Assembly (NCBI RefSeq): GCF_001550095.1
Contig: NZ_LRUC01000046.1
Span: 1-64,000 of the forward strand
Source of the DNA: Celeribacter ethanolicus
Lineage (GTDB): Bacteria > Pseudomonadota > Alphaproteobacteria > Rhodobacterales > Rhodobacteraceae
Length of the DNA stretch: 64,000 nucleotides
Direction of reading: 5' to 3'
Shown here: piece by piece, positions 1 through 9,252 of the stretch
Layout: each line of letters begins with the position of its first letter
Position numbering within the stretch: the first letter of the stretch is position 1
Notes under the pieces: model-generated
What the model saw: the letters and a program-made list of their open reading frames with translations, nothing else
Database searches by the model: none
What the model was told of the DNA's origin: nothing
Program-made: the position numbers and the translations under genes

Positions 1-542
1 GTCGCGCCGCCGGTCAGATCGCCCGAAGAGGTCACCGTGCCGCCGGTGACCGTGGTGGTGCCGGTGACGGTGCCGCTGTTGTCGAAGGTGCCGCCGGAGT
101 TGACCAGCGCGCCGACCGTGCCCGCGTTGCTCGATCCCGTGCCGGAGTTCGACAGCGTGCCGGTGACTTCGCCGGTGCTCGCCACGTCGACATCGGTGGC
201 GCTGGTGACATCGCCGTCGACCGTGCCGGAGATGGTGCCGGAGGTGGCGGCTGCATCGAGATCGACGCTGCCGGTGAGGGTGGCGCCGGAATTGACCGCG
301 AAGGTCCCACCGTTGATGTCGGTCGTGCCGGTCACGGTGGTGTCGCCGTCGACGGTGGTCGACCCGCCGCTCTGGGTTACGGAGGCCACGGTGCCGCCGC
401 CCAGTTCGAGCGTGCTGGCGTTGGTGACCGCGCCCGAGGTGCCGCCGGTGATGTCGAGCGTACCGCCCGTCACCGTCGCGCCGCCGGTCAGATCGCCCGA
501 GGAGGTCACCGTGCCGCCGGTGACCGTGGTGGTGCCGGTGAC
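1..542 (-). repeat. In-frame long-period DNA repeat inside the secreted protein gene
   Basis: Positions 1-68 and 475-542 match with one difference (A/G in the CCCGA-AGG part). The offset is 474 bp, 158 codons, so both copies encode the same peptide. The repeat probably continues left of the window. Such nucleotide-level identity suggests recent duplication or recombination between passenger repeats rather than protein-level conservation alone. Confidence 0.6.
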
Positions 543-2072
543 CTCGCCACCCGTCAGGGTCGAGGTCCCATCCGTGTTGTTGACCAGCGCGCCGACAGAG
601 CCGTCGTCCATGGTAAACGTGCCATTCGCATCGACGGTCACGGTGCCGGAGATCTCTCCGCTGTTGGCCAAACTGGCCGAACCGCTGTCGGCCGGGCCCA
701 CCGTTACGTTTCCGGTGATTGTCGCGCTCGTGTCGTTGGTGACAGAGGCTGCGCCGGTGCCGGTGCTGCTGATTGCGATATTGCCGGTGATCGTGCCGGT
801 GTTGTTGAGCGCGGCGGTTTCGCCGTCTCCTGCGGTGACATTGGTGGTCGTTGCGGTGAACGTGCCGCTGGTGTCGATGCTGCCGTTATTCACATTCACG
901 GTCGTGGCAGAGATTACGCCGCCATGGGTATTGTCGACCGTGCCGTTGACGGTGATCGTGCCGTCCGATGTCAGATTGGCGCTGCTGTCCGCGAGGGTGA
1001 CCGTGGCGTCGGTTTCGATATCTGTCGATGTGGTAGAGTTGAGCGTGCCGCCATTGGTGCCGTCACCGATGGTGATATCCGCGTCGATGTCGACAATATC
1101 GGCGCTCAGGGTCTTGCCATTGAAGTTGACATCGCCGGCATCCGAGGGATTGTCGTCCTGAGTGAAGGTGCCGCCGACCGTGAGATCGCCGTCCAGGTTC
1201 AGCGTTGCGCCATCGGTGTTGGTCACATCGCCTGTGACGTTGAGGTCGAGAGACGTCACTGTCATGTCGGCGGTGGAGCCGGTGTTGGTGATGTCGCCAT
1301 TGACCGTGCCGCCCAGCGAGGCGGTGAAGGCCGATCCGCTTTCATTGGTGATGTCGCCGTTCACGGTCCCGTAGGAGGTGAGACGCGCATTTGTTCCAAC
1401 CGTGATGTCCCCGGTGAGCACATTGGCCGGGTTGTTGCTGTTGAGATAAGAGTCCTCGGTGACCGCGATGGTGCCGGTGCCGACATCGAGTGTGCCGTCA
1501 CTGATCGACAGTCTGGTGCTGTCTTCGAGGGTGAAGGAGCCGCCGGAGATGGTCCCGTGAAGAGCGAGCTGGGAGAAAGAGCTCGATGATGTGCCGGAGA
1601 GTGTGAAGGCGGTGGAGTTGGCGCTGCCGTCGAGGTCTGTGTTGAAGTAGACGGTTTCTTCGCCGATGATGATGGAGGTGTCGCCATTTGCGGTGGTCAG
1701 CGTGTCGCCCTCAACGGTGTTCGAGGATGGACTCAGGATGGTCGAGTCAAATGTCAGGTCATTGACCACCACTGCGCCGCCCGCGCTGTTCACCGTCACA
1801 GTGCCAGGGGCCGCCGTAAAAACCGCATCGTCGCCGTCCGACCAGGCTGTCTCGGTGCCGGAAGTGGCCGCGTCATCCCAGTTCGTGCCGCCTGTCGTCC
1901 AGGTGCCGGTGCCGCCATCGGCATCGGCGGAGGTGTCTGTCCCATCCCAGTAAAGCGTGTCCGCGCTGGCGATCTGCCCGCCAAGGCCCACCATCAAGGC
2001 CAGCGCAGAGGCGGAGGCGATCAGCACTGCACGTTGCTTGACGGAAAAGTTCCCTGAAAATTCATATGGCAT
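1..2072 (-). CDS. Large repeat-rich secreted/autotransporter-like protein, N-terminal part (partial)
   Basis: The minus frame from ATG at 2072 stays open to the left edge (about 690 codons), so the gene continues outside the window. The N-terminus has a basic start and a hydrophobic stretch (ALALMVGLGGQIASA) typical of a Sec signal peptide. The rest is a low-complexity chain of Gly, Thr, Val, Asn and Ser built from units such as TVTGGTVTSSGDLTGG, as in beta-helical passenger domains of type V secreted adhesins. No adhesin or transporter domain can be assigned because the C-terminus is missing. Bases 1-68 and 475-542 are the same apart from one mismatch (in-frame 158-codon period). It may be an autotransporter or another surface protein; secretion is inferred from the signal peptide and composition. 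Confidence 0.75.
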   Translation of the reverse strand, partial: MPYEFSGNFSVKQRAVLIASASALALMVGLGGQIASADTLYWDGTDTSADADGGTGTWTTGGTNWDDAATSGTETAWSDGDDAVFTAAPGTVTVNSAGGAVVVNDLTFDSTILSPSSNTVEGDTLTTANGDTSIIIGEETVYFNTDLDGSANSTAFTLSGTSSSSFSQLALHGTISGGSFTLEDSTRLSISDGTLDVGTGTIAVTEDSYLNSNNPANVLTGDITVGTNARLTSYGTVNGDITNESGSAFTASLGGTVNGDITNTGSTADMTVTSLDLNVTGDVTNTDGATLNLDGDLTVGGTFTQDDNPSDAGDVNFNGKTLSADIVDIDADITIGDGTNGGTLNSTTSTDIETDATVTLADSSANLTSDGTITVNGTVDNTHGGVISATTVNVNNGSIDTSGTFTATTTNVTAGDGETAALNNTGTITGNIAISSTGTGAASVTNDTSATITGNVTVGPADSGSASLANSGEISGTVTVDANGTFTMDDGSVGALVNNTDGTSTLTGGEVTGTTTVTGGTVTSSGDLTGGATVTGGTLDITGGTSGAVTNASTLELGGGTVASVTQSGGSTTVDGDTTVTGTTDINGGTFAVNSGATLTGSVDLDAAATSGTISGTVDGDVTSATDVDVASTGEVTGTLSNSGTGSSNAGTVGALVNSGGTFDNSGTVTGTTTVTGGTVTSSGDLTGGA

Positions 2073-2361
2073 AATAGTCCCTATAGTCCCTTCAACGTTC
2101 GCGCAGAGACCGAACCTGAGGTCGGCGCGACCAAACTTTTTGACGTGATGCCAGGGCGGAAAGCGAAATTCTTTCTCCCTGACCTCGATACATTTGGCAC
2201 AAGAATGCATGTGGAGCCCGAAGTGGCAAATGGGTTTTGATGAATATTCGGTAAATATTTTCAGGCTGTCACAGAAATGCGCAATTTGCAGGTCGCTCCG
2301 GATCTCGGCCCGGGGGGGCTTGATTGGTGTTTTTCTGGTGAGTGATGCTATGGCTCGCCGC

Positions 2362-3003
2362 TCAATGTGTGGCGAAAAGCAGGTCGTTGGCCGAATAGGC
2401 TCCCCCTGCGATGGCGACGCAGAGCAGAAAGACGGCGGAGACTTGCGCGATCTGATGCGCGTGGCGACGGAAGGCGCTGGTGTGGATCGCGGCGGCGTAG
2501 CTCACGAGAATCGCGAAATCGAAAAGAATCCAGAGCAAGGTCAGGATGATGAGGCTGATCTCGTGGCGGTTTGTGATGCCGACAAATTGCGGAAAAAAGG
2601 CAACGAAGAACAGGATGTCCTTTGGATTGGAAATGCCTGCGAGAAAGCCGTGCAACAGGGGCGATGCGCCGCGCCGTGCCAATTGTAATTGCTCAGTGGG
2701 CTGTGCCTCCGGAGGGGGCGACGTGTGATGGAGCGCCTGAATGGCCATCCATGCGATGAACAGGCACCCGATGAGACTGACCCATGTCAGCACTCTGGCG
2801 TCGATGGTCAACAGGCCGGAAATCACCAGAGCCGCGGTGCCGATCAGGACAAGGGAGGCCCAGTTGGTGCCCAAGACTGTGAGAATCGCCTGACGCCGTC
2901 CACGTTTTGCCGCCGTAGTGAGCACCAGTGCGACAACCGGCCCCGGCGTCGCGATCAGCAGGACGATAGAGGTCAGATAGGCGAACAGAAGTGTGAAATT
3001 CAT
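2362..3003 (-). CDS. LysE/RhtB family amino-acid exporter
   Basis: The 213-residue integral membrane protein has the family start: a first membrane helix followed by ATPGP near residue 20, then helices separated by short loops (around 40-60, 70-90, 115-140, 145-170 and 190-205). LysE/RhtB proteins export amino acids or small amphipathic metabolites across the inner membrane by proton exchange. Length fits the family (about 205-215). It is transcribed divergently from a LysR regulator across about 310 bp, the usual exporter/regulator arrangement, so that regulator probably controls it. The substrate cannot be told from the sequence. Confidence 0.85.
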   Translation of the reverse strand: MNFTLLFAYLTSIVLLIATPGPVVALVLTTAAKRGRRQAILTVLGTNWASLVLIGTAALVISGLLTIDARVLTWVSLIGCLFIAWMAIQALHHTSPPPEAQPTEQLQLARRGASPLLHGFLAGISNPKDILFFVAFFPQFVGITNRHEISLIILTLLWILFDFAILVSYAAAIHTSAFRRHAHQIAQVSAVFLLCVAIAGGAYSANDLLFATH

Positions 3004-3316
3004 GAGGGGCGACCTCTCTGGTTTGGTTCGGAATGTGGGGAGGCTGGCGGTCTGTCGGCAATTCAGTCGTAAATATCATAATTCTACGGCAGTTTCCGTT
3101 GCTGTCAGTCGATCCTCCCGCACTTTCCGGCGGGCCTCAAGGACAGGCCGATCGGCAATATGACCCGATGAAATGCCATGAAACGTGAAAAATTCGGCAT
3201 GAAAAATGTCCTCTCCCGCTGAAGGTCAGAGGTTTTATCGGCGCGGGGCATGATCTTGAAAAATGGAAAATTTTGTCGTTTATCATGAGTAAAAGTTTCG
3301 ATAGGGCGTTTCGATC
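3004..3316. promoter_or_regulatory. Divergent regulatory region between the LysE-type exporter and LysR regulator
   Basis: This stretch of about 310 bp holds no convincing gene. The part next to the LysR start is AT-rich (AAAATTTTGTCGTTTATCATG near 3262-3285), where promoters and LysR-type binding sites would be expected. No clear T-N11-A palindrome can be defended by eye. Confidence 0.4.
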
Positions 3317-4228
3317 ATGAACAGACCCCTCCCGCCTCTCTATGCTTTGCGCGCTTTCGAAGCCGCCGCCCGAACCGGCTCGGCCACCGGAGCGGCGGCG
3401 GAGTTGAACGTGACGCAAAGTGCCGTGAGCAAACATATAAAGACGCTTGAGGCACATTTCGGGCGTAAACTGTTTCACCGGCACGGCCCCCGGCTTGAAG
3501 TGACCCCGCAGGGGCAGATCTTTGCGGAAGGTCTGAAACACGGTTTCAAACAGATCGAGGACGCCTGCCGCGTCTTTCAGAGCGAGAGAAACGTGTTGCG
3601 GATCAAGGCGCCTTCGACCCTGACGATGCGTTGGCTGCTTGACAGCGTCAGCCGTTTTCGGGCCGGTGCCCCCGGTTTCGACGTGCAGATTTCCAGTGTC
3701 TGGATGGATATCGACACGGTGGATTTTTTCACCGAGCCTTACGATTGCGCCATTCTGCTCGGGTCCGGTCAGTTTGGATCTGGCACCCGCAGCGCAAAAC
3801 TCTTTGATGAATGGCTGATCCCGATCTGTGCTCCGTCGATGTCTCGCGATCTTGGCCGCGATCTCGGGAAATACGATCTCATTCACCCGTCACCGGACCG
3901 GCGCGACTGGCGGCGCTGGCTCGGGCGGACCGGAATGTCGGAGCAGGCGGATATTTCTCAGGGCCAGGTCTTCGACACGCTTGAGCAGGGCAACGCGGCC
4001 GCGATGGCCGGGCACGGGCTTTCGATCGGCGATCTGGTTTTGACGTCGTCCGCATTGTCCGGCGGCCAGCTTGTGGCACCGTTCCCGAAAGCGGTGCGCA
4101 CCGGGGACGGGTATTTCATGGTTTGGGCGGAGAGCTGTAGGAAGCGGCGGTATGTACAGAGATTTCTGGAGTTTCTTGAGGGGGATGTCCCCGTCTGCCG
4201 GAAGCCTGAGTTGACTTTTCTGGACTGA
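3317..4228 (+). CDS. LysR-family transcriptional regulator, GcvA-like
   Basis: The 303-residue protein starts with the GcvA-type opening (PLPPLYALRAFEAAARTGS), followed by a winged helix-turn-helix at residues about 6-64 including AAAELNVTQSAVSKHIKTLE. Residues 90-295 form the two-lobed effector-binding domain; WMDIDTVDFFTEPYDCAI resembles the GcvA subgroup lobe. Length is normal. It is divergent from the LysE-type exporter and probably regulates it in response to an amino acid or related ligand. The downstream sulfatase-like gene lies on the same strand about 240 bp away and may or may not be a target. Confidence 0.9.
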   Translation: MNRPLPPLYALRAFEAAARTGSATGAAAELNVTQSAVSKHIKTLEAHFGRKLFHRHGPRLEVTPQGQIFAEGLKHGFKQIEDACRVFQSERNVLRIKAPSTLTMRWLLDSVSRFRAGAPGFDVQISSVWMDIDTVDFFTEPYDCAILLGSGQFGSGTRSAKLFDEWLIPICAPSMSRDLGRDLGKYDLIHPSPDRRDWRRWLGRTGMSEQADISQGQVFDTLEQGNAAAMAGHGLSIGDLVLTSSALSGGQLVAPFPKAVRTGDGYFMVWAESCRKRRYVQRFLEFLEGDVPVCRKPELTFLD

Positions 4229-4466
4229 AAGGCAGGGCCTGTTTCGCCGCAGATGAGCCGAGAGGATCGACCTTGCATTCGGAGCTTGAGCTGGTAGGGC
4301 CTCGCCCGATTGCGCCTGAACTTTTCCGGAAAAGAGACGGAGAGCCGGGCGCATGCTTGCTCCGAACGCCATGTTCCCGGAGATTTCGGTCTGCGCGTGT
4401 CGTGGTCGCTTGTCAAAGCGACCCATCCGGTGGACAGTCGCCGGTGACGAAGACATGAGGACGCGC

Positions 4467-5957
4467 ATGACCGCAGGGACAGGGAACCGGGCACGGAAAA
4501 ACAATGTGCTGTTCATCGTCATCGACCAGCTACGCGCCGATGCCGTGTTCGGTGCGCTTGCCGAGGCGCTGCCGACGCCGAACCTCGATGCGTTTCGCGC
4601 CGGTGCCGTGAGCTTTGAGCGCCATTTCACCGTGACTGCGCCCTGCGGCCCGTCGCGGGCGAGCCTGCTCACGGGGCAATATGCCATGAGCCACCGTGCG
4701 ATCCGCAACGGTGCGCCGCTGGCTCCGGGGACGGGTAACATTGCGCTCGAGGCGCGCAAGTTGGGCTATGAACCCTTGCTGTTCGGCTATACGGATACTC
4801 AGCCCGACCCGTCGGGGCTGCACCCGAATGACCCGGACAATCGCATTTACGAAAGCGTCTTGCCGGGGTTTCGTGAAATCGTAGAGATGCGGCTGGAGCA
4901 GGGGGTGGAATGGCCCGCTTATCTTCAGGCCAAAGGCTATGGCACGTTTCAGGCGGAGAGCCCGGACATCTGGCGGCTCTACCGGCCCGAAGGCGATGTG
5001 CTGGGCGGCCCCGCGCTTTATCGGGCGGAGGACAGCGACACGGCTTATCTGACCGACCGGACGCTCAGTGCCATGGCGGTGCGCCGATCAAAACCGTGGT
5101 TCGCCCATGTGACCTATATCCGCCCGCATCCGCCTTTCGTCGCCCCTGCGCCCTATAACGATTTGGTTGCCCCATCGAAGGTGCCTGCACCGATCAAAGG
5201 CGCTTGTGATCATCCTTTCGTGGCGGCATGGCAGTCGGAGCGGAGCCAGTTCGGCATGTTCTGGGGCTTCGATGGCGATTGCGCTTCGATTTCGGAGGAG
5301 ACTGCGGCCAAGGTGCGCGCGACCTATCTCGGGCTTTTGGCGGAGGTCGATCACCATATCGGGCGGCTGATGCAGTTTCTCGACGAGACAGGGCAGACGG
5401 AAAACACCATGGTGGTGCTCTGTGCCGATCACGGCGAGATGCTCGGCGATCACGGGCATTGGGGCAAGGACAGCGTCTTCGAGGCGGCGTATCACGTGCC
5501 GCTGATGATCCGCATGCCGGGCGGCGTGCCGAGGCGCGTGACGGCGCTCACGGAAAGCGTCGATATTGCGCCGACCATCCTTGAGTGGCTGGGCGGTGTG
5601 GCACCCGCACAGATGGACGGGCGCTCGTTGATGCCTTGGCTCAGAGGGGAAGCCCCGCAAGACTGGCGCGATGCGGTGATGATGGAGGTCGAATTCGGCG
5701 AGCCGGGTCAACCGACGCGGTTTGAGCGCGCATTTGGCCTGCCGCCCGAACAGTGCCGCGCGGCGATCCTGCGCGAGGCGCGGTGGAAATATGTGCATTT
5801 CGCGGGCGGTGTGTCGCCGATGTTGTTCGATCTCGATAGTCCCGAAGGCGAGCGGTTGGACCGCGCCGGGGATGCCTCCTGTGCCGAAGAGCTGTCGCGC
5901 TTGCGTGGGCGGCTTCTGGATCGGCGTCTGGCGGCGGCCAGCCGACCGTTCGGCTGA
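4467..5957 (+). CDS. Alkaline-phosphatase-superfamily phosphonate monoester hydrolase / sulfatase
   Basis: About 496 residues. The opening NNVLFIVIDQLRAD supplies the metal-binding Asp, and Cys60 sits in CGPSR, the C-x-P-S-R site converted to formylglycine in sulfatases and phosphonate monoester hydrolases (PMH). GYTDTQPDPSG, RPHPPFVAPAPYN and CADHGEMLGDHGHWGK, with metal ligands DH and a His/Lys site, follow the PMH pattern more closely than classical arylsulfatases. PMHs hydrolyse phosphonate monoesters, phosphodiesters and some sulfate esters. ATG 4467 is preferred over 4455 because GAGGA lies five bases upstream. No signal peptide is seen, so the enzyme should be cytoplasmic. Maturation needs a formylglycine-generating enzyme, not in this window. 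Substrate is uncertain. Confidence 0.85.
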   Translation: MTAGTGNRARKNNVLFIVIDQLRADAVFGALAEALPTPNLDAFRAGAVSFERHFTVTAPCGPSRASLLTGQYAMSHRAIRNGAPLAPGTGNIALEARKLGYEPLLFGYTDTQPDPSGLHPNDPDNRIYESVLPGFREIVEMRLEQGVEWPAYLQAKGYGTFQAESPDIWRLYRPEGDVLGGPALYRAEDSDTAYLTDRTLSAMAVRRSKPWFAHVTYIRPHPPFVAPAPYNDLVAPSKVPAPIKGACDHPFVAAWQSERSQFGMFWGFDGDCASISEETAAKVRATYLGLLAEVDHHIGRLMQFLDETGQTENTMVVLCADHGEMLGDHGHWGKDSVFEAAYHVPLMIRMPGGVPRRVTALTESVDIAPTILEWLGGVAPAQMDGRSLMPWLRGEAPQDWRDAVMMEVEFGEPGQPTRFERAFGLPPEQCRAAILREARWKYVHFAGGVSPMLFDLDSPEGERLDRAGDASCAEELSRLRGRLLDRRLAAASRPFG

Positions 5958-5964
5958 TCCCGCC

Positions 5965-8601
5965 TCAATCGTGTGCGCGCACGAGATAGGCGGTGCCAAA
6001 GATCAGAGGCGCAAGGCTCATGCCGAGTGCGAGAAGAACGCCCGTATGGCCGGGGTAGGGCAGTTGCAACAGCGTCGCCAGACCGGGGATCAACACGGCC
6101 CCGGCGATCAGCAGCAGGCAAAGCGCGATCGCGCCCCAGACATAGGGATTGCCGATGTCGCCGTCGCGCCCCCCCCGAGGGCCCGGCGCGCGGGCGTTGA
6201 ACACGTTCCAGAGCTGCGCCAGAGCGAGCGTCAGAAAGGCGACGGTCACGGCCTGATGCGGCGGCAGGGCCAGATGGCGCAGCGCGAGGAGGAAAGCCGC
6301 GATGGTCGCAAGCGTGATCGCACCGCCCAACACGATCACCCGCCGCCAGTCGGCCCGGCGCATGATCGGCTCGGCGGGATCGCGGGGCGCGCGCTCCAGC
6401 ACGCTTGCGTCACCGCGGCTGAGGCCGAGGGCGAAGGCGGGGAAAATATCGGTCACCAGATTGAGGAACAGGATTTGCAGCGGCAGAAGCGGCGCCGGAA
6501 GCCCTGCGCCGACCGCCAGCCCGACCACCAGAACCTCGCTGATGTTGCAGGACATCAGGTAGACGACGAATTTGCGGATATTGTCGAAAATGATCCGGCC
6601 TTCGCGCACCGCAGCTATGATCGTGGCAAAGGAATCGTCGCGCAGCACCACATCGGCGGCCTCGCGGGCGACCTCCGTGCCGCGCTGGCCCATGGCGATG
6701 CCGATGTCGGCCTTGCGGAGCGCGGGCGCATCGTTCACCCCGTCGCCGGTCATCGCCACGACATGACCGGCGTTCTGGAAGAACCGCACCAGGGCGAGTT
6801 TGGTCTCGGGTGTGACGCGGGCGAAAACGGCGCTTTGGGCGATGCGCTTGGCCTCCGGGCCGTCCATTTGCGCGGGGTCGAAACGCGCGAGATCTTTGCC
6901 GGTCAAAGCCACCGTTTCTCCATTACCGATGCCGGCGTCTGAGGCGATGCGCGTGGCGGTGGCGGCATGATCGCCGGTCAGCATGATCACCCGAATGCCC
7001 GCGCGGTGGCAGGCGGCGATGGCGTCCGGGATGTCGGCGCGCAGCGGGTCGGCGAGCGCCACCAGCGCCACCAGGGTCAGACCCGCGTAGGGCGCGGCAT
7101 CGGGCAGGGGATCGTGTTTCATCGCCAGTGCCAGACAGCGCAGCCCCTCGGATGCCATGGCCTGAGCGCGGCTGCGCCAGTCGGCGCGGGCCGCAGGAGA
7201 GAGCGGGCGGGGGCCCTCCGGGGACAGCTCTTGTTCGGCGGCTGCGATCACCGCTTCGGGCGCGCCCTTGACGGCATAGAGAAAGCCCGCACCTTCGGCA
7301 TGGACTTGAGCCATCATCATGCGCTCGGGATCGAAGGCATGTTCGGTGACGGGACCGTCCGGCCCCTGCGCAAGACCTGCGCGCTGCGCCATGGTCAGGA
7401 GCGCGACCTCCATCGGGTCACCGGTCGGTGCGGCCTCGGCGTGCTCTGCAATGTCGGCAGAGTTGCACAGCGCGCCGATGCGCATCGCCAGTTCCAGTGC
7501 GGAACCGGGGGGCGGGGGCGCGACAGTTCCGGGCGGGATCGGGTGCGCGTCGTCCTGGGTGACATAGCGCACCACGGTCATGCGGTTCTCGGTCAGCGTG
7601 CCGGTCTTGTCGGTCAGGATCAGCGTCGTCGCGCCAAGCGTTTCGACCGAAGACAGTCGGTTGATCACCGCGTTGCGCCGGGCCATGCGCCACATGCCGC
7701 GCGCCAGACAGAGCGTGGCCACTACCGGCAGCCCCTCCGGCACGGCGGCGATGGCGAGCGCGACGCCGGTCTGGACGATCTCGCCCAGCGGATGCCCGCG
7801 CAGCAGCCCCGCGAGAATGGTCACCCCGGCCAGCGCCAGCATCAGCCAGACCAGCTTTTGCCCCAACCGGTCGAGCCGGGCTTCGAGCGGGGTCGCCTCC
7901 GGCTGGGCTTCCTGAACCAGACGGCTGATCCGGCCGATTTCCGTCTCCATGCCGGTGCCGATCACAAGACCCTCGCCGGTGCCGCGGGTGATCGCGGTGC
8001 CTTTCCATGCCATGGAGCGGCGCTCGGCCAGATCGGTGTCGGCGGGGACGGGCGCGCTGACCTTGTCGACCGGCACGGCCTCGCCGGTGAGGATCGACTC
8101 GTCGGCCTGCATCCCGGCGCACCGGATCAGACGCAGATCGGCGGTGACCACATCGCCCGCCTCCAGCACGACGATGTCGCCGGGGACGAGCTCTTGTGCC
8201 GCGACCATCTGGTCCTGACCGTCGCGACGCACCCGGCAGCGGGTCTCGGTCAGATGACGCAGTGCCTCCATCGAACGTGTGGCCTGCGCTTCGGTGAGAA
8301 AACCGATCAGCCCGTTGATCAGAAGAACGACGAGAATGGCGAGCGCCTCGGGCAGATCGCCCATCGCCAGCGCCAGCGCGGCGGCTGCGGCCAGAAGATA
8401 GACTACGACGCTCTGGAATTGTGCCAGGAGGATGGACAACAGGTTTCGGGGTTTTCTTTGTCGCAGATGGTTCGGGCCGAACGCCTTTTGCCGCCGCGCG
8501 ACCTCTTCGGCGTTCAGGCCCCGCTCTGGCGAGACGGACATGAGCGCGGTCAGCTCCTCGGCCGGTTTGGTGTGTGGCGTGTCGGGGATCAGGGGCGGCA
8601 T
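5965..8601 (-). CDS. Cation-transporting P-type ATPase (type II, Ca2+/Na+-like)
   Basis: The 878-residue protein has a complete P-type ATPase: N-terminal cation ATPase domain (about 8-75), actuator domain with LTGEAVP at 171-177, PEGLP in the M4 ion site at 288-292, phosphorylated Asp331 in DKTGTLTE, a nucleotide-binding domain with KGAPEA, and the hinge TGDGVNDAPALRKADIGIAMG. A long C-terminal set of membrane helices ends with LVRAHD. PEGLP and overall length indicate a type II pump (SERCA/PMR-like or Na+/K+-like), not a heavy-metal CPx pump. Ion specificity is not resolved. It runs toward the convergent sulfatase-like gene. A candidate small ORF lies just upstream at 8637-8810. Confidence 0.92.
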   Translation of the reverse strand: MPPLIPDTPHTKPAEELTALMSVSPERGLNAEEVARRQKAFGPNHLRQRKPRNLLSILLAQFQSVVVYLLAAAAALALAMGDLPEALAILVVLLINGLIGFLTEAQATRSMEALRHLTETRCRVRRDGQDQMVAAQELVPGDIVVLEAGDVVTADLRLIRCAGMQADESILTGEAVPVDKVSAPVPADTDLAERRSMAWKGTAITRGTGEGLVIGTGMETEIGRISRLVQEAQPEATPLEARLDRLGQKLVWLMLALAGVTILAGLLRGHPLGEIVQTGVALAIAAVPEGLPVVATLCLARGMWRMARRNAVINRLSSVETLGATTLILTDKTGTLTENRMTVVRYVTQDDAHPIPPGTVAPPPPGSALELAMRIGALCNSADIAEHAEAAPTGDPMEVALLTMAQRAGLAQGPDGPVTEHAFDPERMMMAQVHAEGAGFLYAVKGAPEAVIAAAEQELSPEGPRPLSPAARADWRSRAQAMASEGLRCLALAMKHDPLPDAAPYAGLTLVALVALADPLRADIPDAIAACHRAGIRVIMLTGDHAATATRIASDAGIGNGETVALTGKDLARFDPAQMDGPEAKRIAQSAVFARVTPETKLALVRFFQNAGHVVAMTGDGVNDAPALRKADIGIAMGQRGTEVAREAADVVLRDDSFATIIAAVREGRIIFDNIRKFVVYLMSCNISEVLVVGLAVGAGLPAPLLPLQILFLNLVTDIFPAFALGLSRGDASVLERAPRDPAEPIMRRADWRRVIVLGGAITLATIAAFLLALRHLALPPHQAVTVAFLTLALAQLWNVFNARAPGPRGGRDGDIGNPYVWGAIALCLLLIAGAVLIPGLATLLQLPYPGHTGVLLALGMSLAPLIFGTAYLVRAHD

Positions 8602-8636
8602 GTGCGATCCTGCGGGCGGTGTCTTTCGGACCCAGC

Positions 8637-8810
8637 CTAGGAAGCCCGGGCGGCTTTGTCCAAAGCCATTTCCACCTGTCGCGACGTCAGTCGATATTTG
8701 CGAGGCCGATCATCGCCGATTGCACGGATTGCGTATGTGAGGCCACCCATCCGGTGGACGCAGAACCGAACGAGGACGGGGTGGCCCTGCGGCAATGCGC
8801 GCGGGTTCAT
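8637..8810 (-). CDS. Candidate small protein of 57 residues upstream of the P-type ATPase
   Basis: The frame from ATG 8810 encodes a compact basic peptide containing VRFCVHRMGGLTYAIRAIG and RKYRLTSRQVEMALDKA. It ends 35 bp before the ATPase start and could share its transcript. Third-position GC is moderately high and the peptide looks folded (a beta segment followed by a helix), unlike frameshift noise. The ribosome binding site is weak (CCAGG next to the ATG). The minus frame also extends upstream, but that part overlaps the DUF3817 gene on the other strand. No known family recognised; confidence is limited. Confidence 0.35.
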   Translation of the reverse strand: MNPRALPQGHPVLVRFCVHRMGGLTYAIRAIGDDRPRKYRLTSRQVEMALDKAARAS

Positions 8811-8910
8811 CCTGGCGGCACGGTTTGCTAGGGTCGCGCAAATCACCGTCCGGCCGCTGCGCTCAGCGTCGCCAGACGCCCCCAAAACAAGACCGCACCG
8901 GAGTGCCCGC

Positions 8911-9249
8911 ATGTCCCAGACCCCCGCGCCGAAAGAGCCGAAAAACAAGCGCCTGTTCTCTCTGTTCCGCGTGATCGCCCTGATTGAGGGCGTGACCACG
9001 ATTCTGCTGTTCTTCGTCGCCATGCCGATCAAATACGGGCTTGAGGACCCGGGTTGGGTCAAGGTGATGGGGCCGGTTCACGGCTATGCCTTCCTTGCCT
9101 ATCTCGCACTCATGCTGATCGTGATGCGAGGCCTGGGCTGGCAGGGCCGCGACAAGGGGCGGGCGTTCGTGGCCTCTCTTGTGCCGCTTGGGACCTTCGT
9201 CAACGATCCGTTTCTCAAACGTCGCGGGGTTGAGGTCTACGGGCACTGA
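8911..9249 (+). CDS. DUF3817-type small integral membrane protein
   Basis: About 112 residues. After a charged start (SQTPAPKEPKNKRL) come three membrane segments: around 16-37 (LFRVIALIEGVTTILLFFVAMP), 48-70 (VHGYAFLAYLALMLIVM) and a weaker one at 85-100 (VASLVPLGTFV). The pattern FRVIALIEG...LFFVAMPIKY...GPVHGYAFLAYL is characteristic of DUF3817. Function of the family is unknown. The upstream extension of the frame to 8656 looks non-coding, so the ATG at 8911 was chosen. It is convergent with the IclR-family gene, four bases apart. Confidence 0.75.
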   Translation: MSQTPAPKEPKNKRLFSLFRVIALIEGVTTILLFFVAMPIKYGLEDPGWVKVMGPVHGYAFLAYLALMLIVMRGLGWQGRDKGRAFVASLVPLGTFVNDPFLKRRGVEVYGH

Positions 9250-9252
9250 GAC

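Noticed and set aside
2194-2688. Plus-strand 164-residue frame overlapping the LysE-type exporter
   Set aside because: The minus strand encodes a full LysE/RhtB protein; this frame is a shadow.
6967-8640. Plus-strand frame over the P-type ATPase
   Set aside because: Antisense to a complete P-type ATPase with all catalytic motifs; composition is His/Gln/Arg-rich.
4421-8759. Identical 15-bp words (ACCCATCCGGTGGAC) at 4421-4435 and 8745-8759
   Set aside because: A 15-mer is expected a few times by chance in 64 kb; one copy lies in the candidate small ORF and no shared structure surrounds them.
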